Positions 30,296 through 38,953 of a stretch of 64,000 bases of DNA are shown piece after piece. A model generated the notes under the pieces. That model was not told where the DNA came from and searched no databases. It saw nothing but the letters and a program-made list of their open reading frames with translations. The stretch lies in NCBI GenBank assembly GCA_038087015.1, contig JASBNA010000033.1:434001-498000 (forward strand). The letters are read 5' to 3'. Position numbers and translations under genes: made by a program. The stretch comes from Cerrena zonata. Taxonomy: Eukaryota; Basidiomycota; Agaricomycetes; Polyporales; Cerrenaceae. The stretch's first letter is position 1, and each line of letters begins with the position of its first letter.

Positions 30296-31246
30296 ATGTC
30301 TATTAGTGCATCTACTCCATCCAAGAGAATTGCTTTGGCACCAATCAATTTGAATGTTAATTCTCCTTATAAAAATCAAAATACTTCTACTCCCCATCGA
30401 CTTAATAGACTGAAAACCAATATCACCAGTTTATTAAATAGCGTATCCAGACCATCAACTCCATACAAAAGTCCAAGTAATAAGAAAATATCCAGTATTA
30501 GAAAACCCAACCATAAAATCTTCACTAGTAACTCCTTTTCAGATTATAAAATAAGTAATAATAAAAATGCAACTGCTGATTTAGCTGCTACCAAATTAAA
30601 ATTGAAATTACAATTGGCTTTATATAAAGTTCAACAACAAATTAATAAAAAAATTAGTTATAACGAAACCACGCGTCCAATATCAAAATTTAACTCGTAT
30701 ACAAAGTATATTAAACAAAATGAATCAAATCACTCGACCCCAACCTCCTTCAATATGAGTCAGGTATCCAGTGCTACCCCACCATCCCCAACGCATTACC
30801 AATCGTCGATTAATATCAACTTACAAACCAAGACTAATTCATCAATTGCAAGTTGTAATAATCATCGAAACTTAAAATTAAAACCTTCATTAAGCTCAAT
30901 TGCTAAACAGAAAAATCAATTAAAATTATTTCAAATAAAGAAAAATTCTTCTTTCTATAATGAAAATAATCAGTTACCGTTATCAAATCCTTCAATTAAA
31001 ACTTTCCACCACCAAACAAACTTACCTTCCATTAATAAAATCTTGAAAACCCCAATTAAATCTTCTAGAAACTTGGTCAATAACGATGAAACCATCGATG
31101 AAACCATCGATGAATCTTCTTTGGCAATTAACGTTAAAAAAAGAGATATCTTAACCTCTTCTCCTTTGAAAGAACATAATTTTGGCACCCCAAATAGCTT
31201 CAGCGTGGCAAAAAGTTTATTACAATTAGGATCGGGTTATTACTAA
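30296..31246 (+). CDS. NRM1/WHI5-family G1/S transcription repressor
   Basis: The 316-residue, mostly disordered basic protein contains DLAATKLKLKLQLALYKVQQQ at about residues 98-118, the GTB motif by which Whi5 and Nrm1 bind the G1/S factors SBF and MBF. Near the C-terminus LPSINKILKTPI resembles a conserved segment of this family. Numerous SP/TP sites suggest Cdk control, and a DETIDETIDES acidic patch follows. S. cerevisiae Whi5 and Nrm1 are about 295 and 249 residues; many CTG yeasts have a single member, so I do not choose between the names. The ATG at 30296 lies after an AT-rich leader, with an ACGCGA element about 280 bp upstream. Confidence 0.8.
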   Translation: MSISASTPSKRIALAPINLNVNSPYKNQNTSTPHRLNRLKTNITSLLNSVSRPSTPYKSPSNKKISSIRKPNHKIFTSNSFSDYKISNNKNATADLAATKLKLKLQLALYKVQQQINKKISYNETTRPISKFNSYTKYIKQNESNHSTPTSFNMSQVSSATPPSPTHYQSSININLQTKTNSSIASCNNHRNLKLKPSLSSIAKQKNQLKLFQIKKNSSFYNENNQLPLSNPSIKTFHHQTNLPSINKILKTPIKSSRNLVNNDETIDETIDESSLAINVKKRDILTSSPLKEHNFGTPNSFSVAKSLLQLGSGYY

Positions 31247-31376
31247 CTTGTATAGATTATGATTAAATGATTAGATAATACCATTGTAGATTGCCTGTTC
31301 AAGCAAGTCAAGCCGTGTAGCCTCCGAATTGACTCATTAGGTCTACTCCTCATTGTACTGAGTCATTGGGTTGTAT

Positions 31377-31420
31377 TGTTAATATGCTGTTAATGTACTG
31401 TCAATGCGCTGTCAATGTAC
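31377..31420 (+). repeat. 11-bp tandem repeat, four copies
   Basis: Units TGTTAATATGC, TGTTAATGTAC, TGTCAATGCGC and TGTCAATGTAC follow without gaps. Confidence 0.8.
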
Positions 31421-31498
31421 TGTTCAAGCCGTGGTGCTGCTAAATTCGTACCTGTAGATGGCCAAGCCCGTCTAGATTCCAAACTGATTCAATCGGTA

Positions 31499-31654
31499 CT
31501 TCAATCCGTAGTACTTCAATCCGGCTTCAATCCGTAGTACTTCAATCCGGCTTCAATCCGTAGTACTTTAATCCGGCTTCAATCCGTGGTACTTCAACCC
31601 GGCTTCAATCCTTAGTACTTCAACCCGGCTTCAATCTATACTACTGCAGTCCGT
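31499..31654 (+). repeat. 26-bp tandem repeat, about six copies
   Basis: Head-to-tail 26-bp units start at 31499, 31525, 31551, 31577 and 31603, with a degenerate sixth. Each has CTTCAATCCG followed by a TAGTACTTCAATCCGG-type half, so CCG/CGG triplets recur at fixed spacing about 200-350 bp before the reductase. Confidence 0.88.
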
Positions 31655-31858
31655 ACTATGACTATTTCATGTAGTCCCATCCGGAACCTAAGCTTGTTCC
31701 GAAGCTGTAATGCCCTTCTATGCCCTCAGGAGCCTGACAAATCAATCATTAAGCCACAATCCACACCGTACCACCCTTGCGGGATCTTCTATAAAGGCTT
31801 GATAGTCAGCATCCACATCAATATGATTACAATTCATCAGATTACATAAGATCAAACA

Positions 31859-32761
31859 ATGCAAACCTTCAAACTTAATAACGGTGCTACTATTCCTGCC
31901 ATTGCTTACGGCGCCGGAACTGCTTGGTTCAAATTTGGTCAAGATCAAATTGATACTAAATTAGTTGACACTTTGAAATTGGCCATCAAGAAAGGCTTTA
32001 CCCACATTGACGGTGCTGAAATCTACGGAACCAGTGGTGAAATCGGAGAAGCTATCCAACTGGTCCCCAGAGATCAATTGTTCATCACCTCCAAGTATAA
32101 CACTGGTGATAGTCTGTATGCCATTCGCAGTGCTTACGAAAACCCTTACCAATCTTTGGTTAAAGAATTGGAAAATAAGCTCAAGACCCCTTACGTCGAC
32201 TTGTACTTGTTACATTCTCCATATATTAAGAAATCATTCCATGGAGTTAGCTTGGTTGAAGCCTGGCAGAATTTAGAAAAATTGGTTGAGGACGGATACG
32301 CCAAAACCATTGGGGTCTCGAATTTCAAAGTCGAGGACATTCAGGAGATATTAGACTCCAACCCCAAGATTAAGCCTGCTGTTAACCAAATTGAATTCAA
32401 TGCTTATTTACAAGAACAAACTCCAGGAATTGTCAAATATTGTCAAGAACACGATATTTTGGTTGAAGCTTATAGCCCATTAGGACCATTGTCAAAGGGT
32501 AAACCAGGACCAATTGACGACTATGTTGAAAAATTAAGTGGAAAGTATCATAAAGCAGAAGAGCAAATATTGTTAAAATGGACTTTACAACAAGGTATTC
32601 TACCAATTACCCTTTCAACCAAAGAAGAAAGAATTGTTAAATTTCTTGACATTTTTGATTTCGAATTAACTAATGAAGAAATTAAACAAATTAGTGAATT
32701 GGGTAAACAAAAAACATTAAGACAATATTGGACTAAGGAGTATGACCACTATAATAAATGA
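31859..32761 (+). CDS. aldo-keto reductase, YDL124W-like
   Basis: NADPH-dependent reductase of the AKR3 group. The closest known relative by eye is S. cerevisiae YDL124W, an alpha-keto amide/alpha-keto ester reductase. The catalytic tetrad is visible: Asp-51 and Tyr-56 in HIDGAEIYGT, Lys-79 in ITSKYN and His-119 in YLLHSP. GVSNFKVEDIQEIL, VNQIEFNAYLQEQTPGI and EAYSPLGPLS follow the family order, and the C-terminus is LRQYWTKEYDHYNK. Length 300 is normal. No signal peptide, so cytosolic. Physiological substrate is not known. Confidence 0.92.
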   Translation: MQTFKLNNGATIPAIAYGAGTAWFKFGQDQIDTKLVDTLKLAIKKGFTHIDGAEIYGTSGEIGEAIQLVPRDQLFITSKYNTGDSLYAIRSAYENPYQSLVKELENKLKTPYVDLYLLHSPYIKKSFHGVSLVEAWQNLEKLVEDGYAKTIGVSNFKVEDIQEILDSNPKIKPAVNQIEFNAYLQEQTPGIVKYCQEHDILVEAYSPLGPLSKGKPGPIDDYVEKLSGKYHKAEEQILLKWTLQQGILPITLSTKEERIVKFLDIFDFELTNEEIKQISELGKQKTLRQYWTKEYDHYNK

Positions 32762-33555
32762 ATATCCTTGGATAACTGTTTTGAATTCAAGATGTAGTAA
32801 TGTATACAGATTATAGGTACATAATACATGAGAAATAAGGTTTATAACTGTTGTAATGATTTTCGCTAATCAAACTCTCATTTCAGAGATGGCTGGTCAT
32901 GATGTAATTGACAAACCTATAATAGGTAATTAAAATAAATCACCCCATCTGCAATAAACGATTATTCCATTTTACTTTCAGCACATTAAGTAAAATAATT
33001 AGTACAAGTTTTAGTTAGAGTATCAAATTTCAACTGTCAAGGATATTTTTTAGTTATTGTATTTGAATACAATAGCTATCAAAAAGAGTGACAAGATAAC
33101 ACGAATTAACTAATTTCATCAGATTGTTAATCTAAAAAAGTTAGTTAACGGTGCATTAGCTGAAATCCGTATAATGTCTATTGAGGATTTCTTGGGGTAT
33201 GGCATTGTAATTAAAAGGCTCAATAATATAGGCTATCGGTTTAGACTACACTAGCGGAACCCCAATTTCTATTGTTTTAAAATTTTTTTTGCTACAACCG
33301 TTTTGAACAAGATTAAACGATATTATAATACTAAAGTTAATCGTCAATGGCTAACGGCATCGTCTCTAAATTAGCGAACGACAACCGTTAATTTTGTGAA
33401 TTTACATTAAAAATAAACAATTAATGAGATACAAAATTATATTTAACTAATCCTACTTACAATAAACTTTATTGCTTCGCATCTGTCGCTGCCCCAGTTG
33501 AAGGTACACAATGCACTAACAGCCCCTTCTCGTTAAAAGTTGACCTTCATGTGGA
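32762..33555. other. convergent intergenic region
   Basis: Almost 800 bp between two genes that point at each other. It holds an inverted repeat at 33055-33074 and several ACCGTTAA/TTAACGG words. No tRNA, LTR or gene is recognised. Confidence 0.45.
33055..33074. repeat. perfect 9-bp inverted repeat
   Basis: TATTGTATT and AATACAATA are separated by TG. One further near-match on each side (AGT/GCT) extends the stem. It could fold as a hairpin in a 3' UTR of either flanking gene. Confidence 0.6.
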
Positions 33556-34569
33556 TTACAGGTTTGCAGTCACATCAACTAATTGATTAATTACTTCACC
33601 AATTTGATTAATATGATTATTCAAAACATTAAATTTGGAGAAGGACGGAAATTCAAGTAATCCATTCAGTTGATTGATAGTAGTACCTGGAGGGAACTTA
33701 TTATTAATGATCATTTGATTAATTAAATTTTCAATATTAATATCGAATTTGGGGAAAAAATTTTCAATTTTAGTTAAGTAAATTGATTTATAGTAAAATG
33801 GTAAATTAGCAAGGTTATTTTCAAGAAAATTAGATATTAATTTAATTTCATTGAGTCTAATGATCTTATTAAAAATTGGGAAGGTTATTTTAATTGATTC
33901 GATAAAATTTTGAAATTTTTCAAAACTTATAAATTGATTATTTTGATAGATTAATTCAAAATATTCATTAATTGGTTCTTTATCAATGGTCAAATTCGAT
34001 TCTTTAATATAAGTAAGAAGTTTTTGTTTATTAAAATCACTCCCATTAAGTAATAAACAAATTAATATTTTATATTGAATATCTTTAATTAACCAATTAA
34101 TTGCTTCATCATCTTTATTATTTAAATTATTCAATATAATCAACTTCTTATTAACCAACTCAATGAACTTGAATTCCTCAACATTAGGTGCTAATAAGTA
34201 TTGATAGTCAGTTAGTAAATCATTATATTTAATTCTTAAATATAATAATTCATCATTGGGTGATTTTAGTCCAATTGATAAGTTATTAACTTGGATTGAC
34301 TTGAAATTTTTCTCCACTCGTTGGTAATTTATCGATTGGCCTCCGAAAAATAAGTGTAATTGAATTTGATATATTTGTAACATTATTGATAATTCTTTAT
34401 CTTTTGCATATTTTTCAAATGGTAATCGATCCACAATTTGATCAATATCAGTACAGTACGGTATCAATGAGCATAAGTACTGTAACTCAATCAACTTGGA
34501 CGTGTTGGGAATCGAGTCCCGCGATAACAATCGATCAATCGTGTTTAATGAATGTACATTATCAGTCAT
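33556..34569 (-). CDS. PCI-domain protein, possibly COP9 signalosome subunit 4-like
   Basis: A 337-residue helical protein without a signal peptide. The C-terminal part looks like the winged-helix half of a PCI domain: IENLINQMIINNKFPPG, then INQLNGLLEF, then a terminal helix INQIGEVINQLVDVTANL. That order resembles CSN4/Rpn-type subunits of the COP9 signalosome, 26S lid and eIF3. The upstream Asn/Ile/Leu-rich helices are compatible with TPR-like repeats. Identity with any known protein is too low to be sure; another PCI protein is the main alternative. Starts at ATG 34569. Confidence 0.5.
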   Translation of the reverse strand: MTDNVHSLNTIDRLLSRDSIPNTSKLIELQYLCSLIPYCTDIDQIVDRLPFEKYAKDKELSIMLQIYQIQLHLFFGGQSINYQRVEKNFKSIQVNNLSIGLKSPNDELLYLRIKYNDLLTDYQYLLAPNVEEFKFIELVNKKLIILNNLNNKDDEAINWLIKDIQYKILICLLLNGSDFNKQKLLTYIKESNLTIDKEPINEYFELIYQNNQFISFEKFQNFIESIKITFPIFNKIIRLNEIKLISNFLENNLANLPFYYKSIYLTKIENFFPKFDINIENLINQMIINNKFPPGTTINQLNGLLEFPSFSKFNVLNNHINQIGEVINQLVDVTANL

Positions 34570-34840
34570 CTTGCCCTGGGGATGTAGTAGTTATTCAATA
34601 GCTAATCTTTTTTCCTTCTTTTCATCTTTTGATCCCTGGTCACGTGCATGTGCTTGATTATGTAATGGCACCTTATCAATACCCTTCCTACTCTTCTCTA
34701 CTCACTTACTCTGCTCCTACTTCTCTACATCTCTACTCATCTAGTGGAACCATTGATACTCAATGCTTTAGTGCCTGTTTCGTATGCACTTGCTGATTTA
34801 GTCAGAGTATGATGCTCTTCTGACAAATAAACGATTGCAT

Positions 34841-35020
34841 CAATACTGAATGCTATTACTGATTGCTAATACTGAATGCTATTACTGATTGCTAATACTG
34901 GATGCTAATACTGATTGCTAATACTGATTATGCTAATACTGATTATCCTGATACGATTATCCTAATATGGGTATACCAATACAGTTAACAATACAGTTAA
35001 CAATACGGTTATACCAATGC
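34841..35020 (+). repeat. degenerate tandem repeat of ATACTGATTGCTA units
   Basis: Alternating ACTGAATGCT/ACTGATTGCTAAT units repeat with a 13-26 bp period from about 34841, decaying into ATACAGTTAACA repeats near 34980-35010. Confidence 0.75.
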
Positions 35021-35061
35021 TACACCCATACTGGCTATGCCAATACTTATACTGATTAATA

Positions 35062-35165
35062 TACTGAATATGTACTGATTAGTTTTGGTACACTGATTAG
35101 TTCTGGTACACTGATTAAACAGCTTTTGGTCCACTGATTAGACAACTTTTGGTACACTGACACTG
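35062..35165 (+). repeat. tandem repeat with ACTGATTAG and TTTTGGTAC cores
   Basis: About five irregular copies, 18-27 bp each, of CACTGATTAG(N)TTTTGGT. It is probably an older or related continuation of the repeat before it. Confidence 0.7.
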
Positions 35166-35433
35166 ATCAATAGACTTGGGTGTTACTGACTTACTGAACT
35201 AACAGAATGCCATTGGCCTGCCATGATTTTTACGTACTGAAAGTGTCCTGCAATCCGAGTTTGATCCAGATATTGTTCTATCACTCCTTCCCAATCCTGC
35301 CACCACGAAATGTCTTGGAATTTCCTAGTTCATACCCATGCAATTGTCTCGTTCCCTGCTCATGGACTTTTCGTACTCATCTCGTACCCATTGACTTTCT
35401 CGTTCCCATTGAATCTTGTCGCACTCGTTTACC

Positions 35434-35440
35434 TCGTATA
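35434..35440 (+). promoter_or_regulatory. sterol response element of ERG2
   Basis: TCGTATA is the core recognised by Upc2/Ecm22 in yeast ERG promoters. It lies 77-83 bp before ERG2 and runs into AAAA, so it may overlap the TATA element. Looser TCGTAC words occur upstream. Confidence 0.65.
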
Positions 35441-35516
35441 AAAATCCGTCGAATAAAAAGATGAGTTATTCCTCCTACTTCTTCAAGTTAGTTGTGTTTC
35501 CTTAACCATTCCCAGT

Positions 35517-36173
35517 ATGAAGTTCCTTACGTTCTATCTTCCAATCATTATCGGTTTCTTTGCCTTTTTAGAAGTATCTTTTAAAACTTGGTTACCCAAC
35601 CATTTTGTTTTCGATCCCCAGGTATTACTGAAGATTTGTAATGATGCTATTGCTAAAAACCCTCAAGGTAATACTACTCAAATCATGATTGACATTGTTC
35701 CTGAATTGCAAAAAGCTTATCCAAATTTGATCAATGATTTAAATTTCGACGACTGGGTTTTCAATAACGCCGGTGGTGCCATGGGGAATATGTTTATATT
35801 ACATGCTTCAATTTCAGAATACCTTATTTTCTTTGGTAGTGCTACCGGTACCGAAGGACACTCTGGAGTTCATTATGCTGATGATTATTTCACCATTTTG
35901 GCTCAACACCAAAAAGCTGCTTATCCCCAATCTTTAGAACCAGAAATGTATTATCCTGGTGATCAACATCATTTGAGAAGAGGTCATGTCAAACAATACA
36001 GTGTCCCTAGCGGTGGGTATGCTTTAGAATTGGCCCAGGGTTGGATTCCAGCAATGTTACCTTTTGGAATGATTTCATTTTTAACCTCAACCTTAGATCT
36101 TTATACTTGTTATAGAACCTGTTTATACACCGGTAAGGACATGATTCTCAACTTATTAAAGGGGAAATTCTAA
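35517..36173 (+). CDS. ERG2: C-8 sterol isomerase
   Basis: ER membrane enzyme of ergosterol synthesis that moves the sterol double bond from C8 to C7 (fecosterol to episterol); target of morpholine antifungals and homologous to the sigma-1 receptor. The 218-residue product has an N-terminal membrane anchor ([17 protein letters not shown]), [39 protein letters not shown] and the C-terminal hydrophobic pair of helices. [12 protein letters not shown] contains residues assigned to the active site in this family. Length is close to S. cerevisiae Erg2 (222). The upstream SRE predicts induction when sterol is low. Confidence 0.97.
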   Translation: MKFLTFYLPIIIGFFAFLEVSFKTWLPNHFVFDPQVLLKICNDAIAKNPQGNTTQIMIDIVPELQKAYPNLINDLNFDDWVFNNAGGAMGNMFILHASISEYLIFFGSATGTEGHSGVHYADDYFTILAQHQKAAYPQSLEPEMYYPGDQHHLRRGHVKQYSVPSGGYALELAQGWIPAMLPFGMISFLTSTLDLYTCYRTCLYTGKDMILNLLKGKF

Positions 36174-36578
36174 TCCTTTTGCTAACTTCCCTGACCTAAA
36201 TATATTCGTCCATAGATTTATATATACGTCTATTTTGCAATCGCACTGCGCAGGGGTCCACCACGGGTCCACCCTACAATATAGTAAACCAGCAGCAACA
36301 TACTTCCTCACCGGTATCTATACCAGTAACAGTGGCAGTAGCAGCGGTGGTGGTGGTAGTAGCAGTAGTAGCAGCAGCAGCAGTAGTAGTAGTGGCGGCA
36401 GCAGGAGCAAATGTACCGTATACCTCGATGGCTCGAGTAATCTTGAGAATGACATCGAGATTTGTTTGTTTTTCATTCGCAATTTACTACCTATCTAAGT
36501 AGTGCTTATCATATAAATACTTCAAAAATACTTCAAAATCTTCAGCAACTCTTCTTCTTTTCCAGTACAGAATTTGAA
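36174..36578. other. ERG2-MATE spacer
   Basis: 405 bp with an AGC/AGT triplet microsatellite. No supportable gene: the Ser/Gly-rich frame across the microsatellite is a repeat artefact. Confidence 0.6.
36330..36408 (+). repeat. AGC/AGT/GGT triplet microsatellite
   Basis: Interrupted trinucleotide repeat of AGC, AGT and GGT units over about 79 bp in non-coding DNA. Confidence 0.85.
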
Positions 36579-38312
36579 ATGACTCCAAGAACCAGTGTTG
36601 ATGAATCGTCTCATTTATTGAGCAATTCTGACTTTCTCCAAGATGATGTTGTTGACGAACATGAAATTTTAAGTTATGTTCAACAAAGAAGAGCATCGAT
36701 TGTTAGTGCTGGTACAAATCATATACCAAATCATTTCCATACTTTGACTAGTCATAAGTCTAGATCCAGTTTACATGATAATCATTTACATCATTTGAAT
36801 TCAAATTCATCTTTTTTGCAAAATGATTTAGATATTAGTGAAATTTTATCAATTAATTCTAATAATTTAATAAAAGAGCCGGAAACCAATTTTAAAACTG
36901 AAATTCAAGTTTTATTGAAGTATTCCATCCCACTTATCATCACCTTTTTATTACAGTATTCTCTTACTGTTGCCTCAGTCTTTTCAGTTGGTAGATTGGG
37001 ATCAGTTGAGTTGGCTGCGGTTAGTTTATCATCCATGACGGCTAATATTAGTGGATATGCAATTATTCAAGGGGTTTCTACATGTCTTGATACCTTATGT
37101 GCACAAGCTTATGGTAGAGGTGATTTCAACACTGTTGGATTACACTTTATTAGATGTAACTATTTATTGATGATCTTATATGTTCCAATGTTAATCTTAT
37201 GGGTATTTGGATCCAAACCAATATTAACCATGTTATTAGGATCTGATTCAAGTAGATTAATTGAATTGGCATCAAGTTATTTGAAAATTTTAAGTATTGG
37301 TATTCCAGGGTTCATTATATTTGAAAATTCAAAACATTTTTTACAATCACAAGGAATTTTCCATGCATCAACTTATATTTTAATAATTTGTGCACCATTG
37401 AATGCATTTTTAAATTATTTATTAGTTTGGAATAGTAAAATCGGCTTAGGTTTTATTGGTGCTCCATTATCAGTTGTTATAACCAATTATTTAATGTGTT
37501 TTCTTCTCCTTTGTTATATTTTTTTAATTAATGGTTATCAATGTATACCAAGACAATCAATTTTCAATAAGGTGATGTTCCAAAATTGGAATAAAATGAT
37601 CAATTTATCAATTCCTGGGGTTTTAATGGTTGAAGCTGAATGGTTAGCTTTTGAAATTATTACATTTAGTGCATCTAAATTTGGTACTGATATTTTAGCA
37701 GCACAATCCATTGTTTCCACTACTTGTGTATTATTATATCAAATTCCCTTTGCATTATCAATAGCTGCATCAACTAGAATAGCATGGTTTATTGGAGCAG
37801 CATCGAAGAAAGCCGCCATTATTTCAAGTAATGCTACAATCTTATTATCATTAATTGGAGGGTTAATTAGTGGAGGGTTTCTTATTTTATTTAGATCATT
37901 TTTCGCTTCATTATATACCAGTGATTCAAATGTTATTAAAATAGCATCTAAAGTTTTAATTATTGGATCAATTTATCAAATTAATGATTTTTTGGCAGCC
38001 TCAACCGGAGGAATCTTAAGAGGACAAGGAAGACAAAAAATCGGAGGAATTCTTTGTCTTATTAGTTATTACTTAATTGCATTACCATTTGCGTTTTTAT
38101 TTGCATTTTATTTTAAATTAGAATTGGTTGGATTATGGTTAGGGATGATCATTGCATTATTTTTCGTTAGTATATCTCAATGTTATTGTGTTATTACAAG
38201 TAAATGGGATCAAATTATAAACGAATGTATTAATGAAGGTATATTAGAAGATGGAATAAGTATTGATGCTCATTCAATTGTTCCATCAATGAGTTCTTCC
38301 CATATAGTATAA
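36579..38312 (+). CDS. MATE-family efflux transporter
   Basis: Multidrug and toxic-compound extrusion (MOP superfamily) transporter, probably exporting organic cations or metabolites in exchange for H+ or Na+; the S. cerevisiae relative is Erc1. The ATG at 36579 is taken because the upstream in-frame codons have no other ATG. The 577-residue product has a ~110-residue hydrophilic N-terminus, then about 12 hydrophobic spans arranged as two MATE halves. Typical segments are SIPLIITFLLQYSLTVAS, GVSTCLDTLCAQAYGRGDF and the second-half AASTRIAWFIGAASKKAA. It ends two bases from the convergent coiled-coil gene. Confidence 0.9.
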   Translation: MTPRTSVDESSHLLSNSDFLQDDVVDEHEILSYVQQRRASIVSAGTNHIPNHFHTLTSHKSRSSLHDNHLHHLNSNSSFLQNDLDISEILSINSNNLIKEPETNFKTEIQVLLKYSIPLIITFLLQYSLTVASVFSVGRLGSVELAAVSLSSMTANISGYAIIQGVSTCLDTLCAQAYGRGDFNTVGLHFIRCNYLLMILYVPMLILWVFGSKPILTMLLGSDSSRLIELASSYLKILSIGIPGFIIFENSKHFLQSQGIFHASTYILIICAPLNAFLNYLLVWNSKIGLGFIGAPLSVVITNYLMCFLLLCYIFLINGYQCIPRQSIFNKVMFQNWNKMINLSIPGVLMVEAEWLAFEIITFSASKFGTDILAAQSIVSTTCVLLYQIPFALSIAASTRIAWFIGAASKKAAIISSNATILLSLIGGLISGGFLILFRSFFASLYTSDSNVIKIASKVLIIGSIYQINDFLAASTGGILRGQGRQKIGGILCLISYYLIALPFAFLFAFYFKLELVGLWLGMIIALFFVSISQCYCVITSKWDQIINECINEGILEDGISIDAHSIVPSMSSSHIV

Positions 38313-38314
38313 TT

Positions 38315-38953
38315 TTACTTTTTGATTTCTAAATGGCTAATTTTTAAATTAGCAGCATCTAATTCTAGTTTATAAGAGTTTATTAATAAATCTTTTTGAT
38401 TACAATCCAATAAAATTTCATCGCAGAGATTTTTAATTGATGGATCAGTAGTTATACTTTTAATTTTATTAATTTTATCATGAACATTTGAATCTTGACT
38501 CGTTTTCAATTGTTTATATTTTAACAATAGGCTTTGGTATGATTTATAAAAAGCATGATGATTTGATATTTCTTCAATGAAATCTTTTCTCAATTGGTTA
38601 TATTTTACTTCAAAATCATTTTTGTCATCCTTTTTGTCATCACCATCATCCTTTTTGTCATTCTCATCCACTAAATCATTCAAATCTTTTAAAAAATCAT
38701 TTTGATTGTTCAATACTTGTATAGAATGTTTCAACTGCCTATTCAATTCTTGGGTTCCCACTGGAATGTCAAGATTCCCAGGAGTGCTTACAGGAATATG
38801 TTCAAATAAATCATTATACCTCGATGATTCATCGTGCCTGGTATCCTTGGTTTCATACCTGGTTGTATTGTATATGGTTTGATTGTAATCTATAGTAGGC
38901 TCGTTCGTTAACTCGGAGTTCTTACCAAACACCGAAGAGACAAACTTGTTCAT
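38315..38953 (-). CDS. coiled-coil protein, function unknown
   Basis: A 212-residue frame, strongly charged and helical, beginning at ATG 38953 (MNKFVSSVFGKNSEL). It has an acidic Asp/Lys run (KKDDGDDKKDDKND) and a C-terminal coiled coil (LLINSYKLELDAANLKISHLEIKK). No membrane segment or catalytic motif. I do not recognise the family; a cytoskeletal or spindle-pole role is conceivable but not supported. Its stop is two bases from the MATE stop codon, so the 3' UTRs must overlap. Confidence 0.65.
   Translation of the reverse strand: MNKFVSSVFGKNSELTNEPTIDYNQTIYNTTRYETKDTRHDESSRYNDLFEHIPVSTPGNLDIPVGTQELNRQLKHSIQVLNNQNDFLKDLNDLVDENDKKDDGDDKKDDKNDFEVKYNQLRKDFIEEISNHHAFYKSYQSLLLKYKQLKTSQDSNVHDKINKIKSITTDPSIKNLCDEILLDCNQKDLLINSYKLELDAANLKISHLEIKK

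Larger units (their letters stand above)
31247..31858. other. aldo-keto reductase upstream region
   Basis: Holds two separate tandem arrays (11-bp and 26-bp units) and a TATAAA element near 31791. No gene is seen. Confidence 0.6.
34570..35516. other. ERG2 upstream region with repeats
   Basis: A 947-bp divergent region. It holds a CACGTG at 34641-34646, two successive tandem-repeat zones and the sterol response element near ERG2. An 85-codon frame at 35207-35464 is judged spurious. Confidence 0.55.

Noticed and set aside
32762..33555. Solo LTR or tRNA relic
   Set aside because: No paired TG..CA ends with target duplication and no A-box/B-box pair could be found by eye.
35207..35464. 85-codon frame before ERG2
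   Set aside because: It covers the promoter and SRE, and its Leu/Pro/Ser content comes from CTCGTAC-type repeats.
36235..36498. Poly-Ser/Gly protein between ERG2 and the MATE gene
   Set aside because: It is a translation of the AGC/AGT microsatellite with no sequence beyond it that looks coding.
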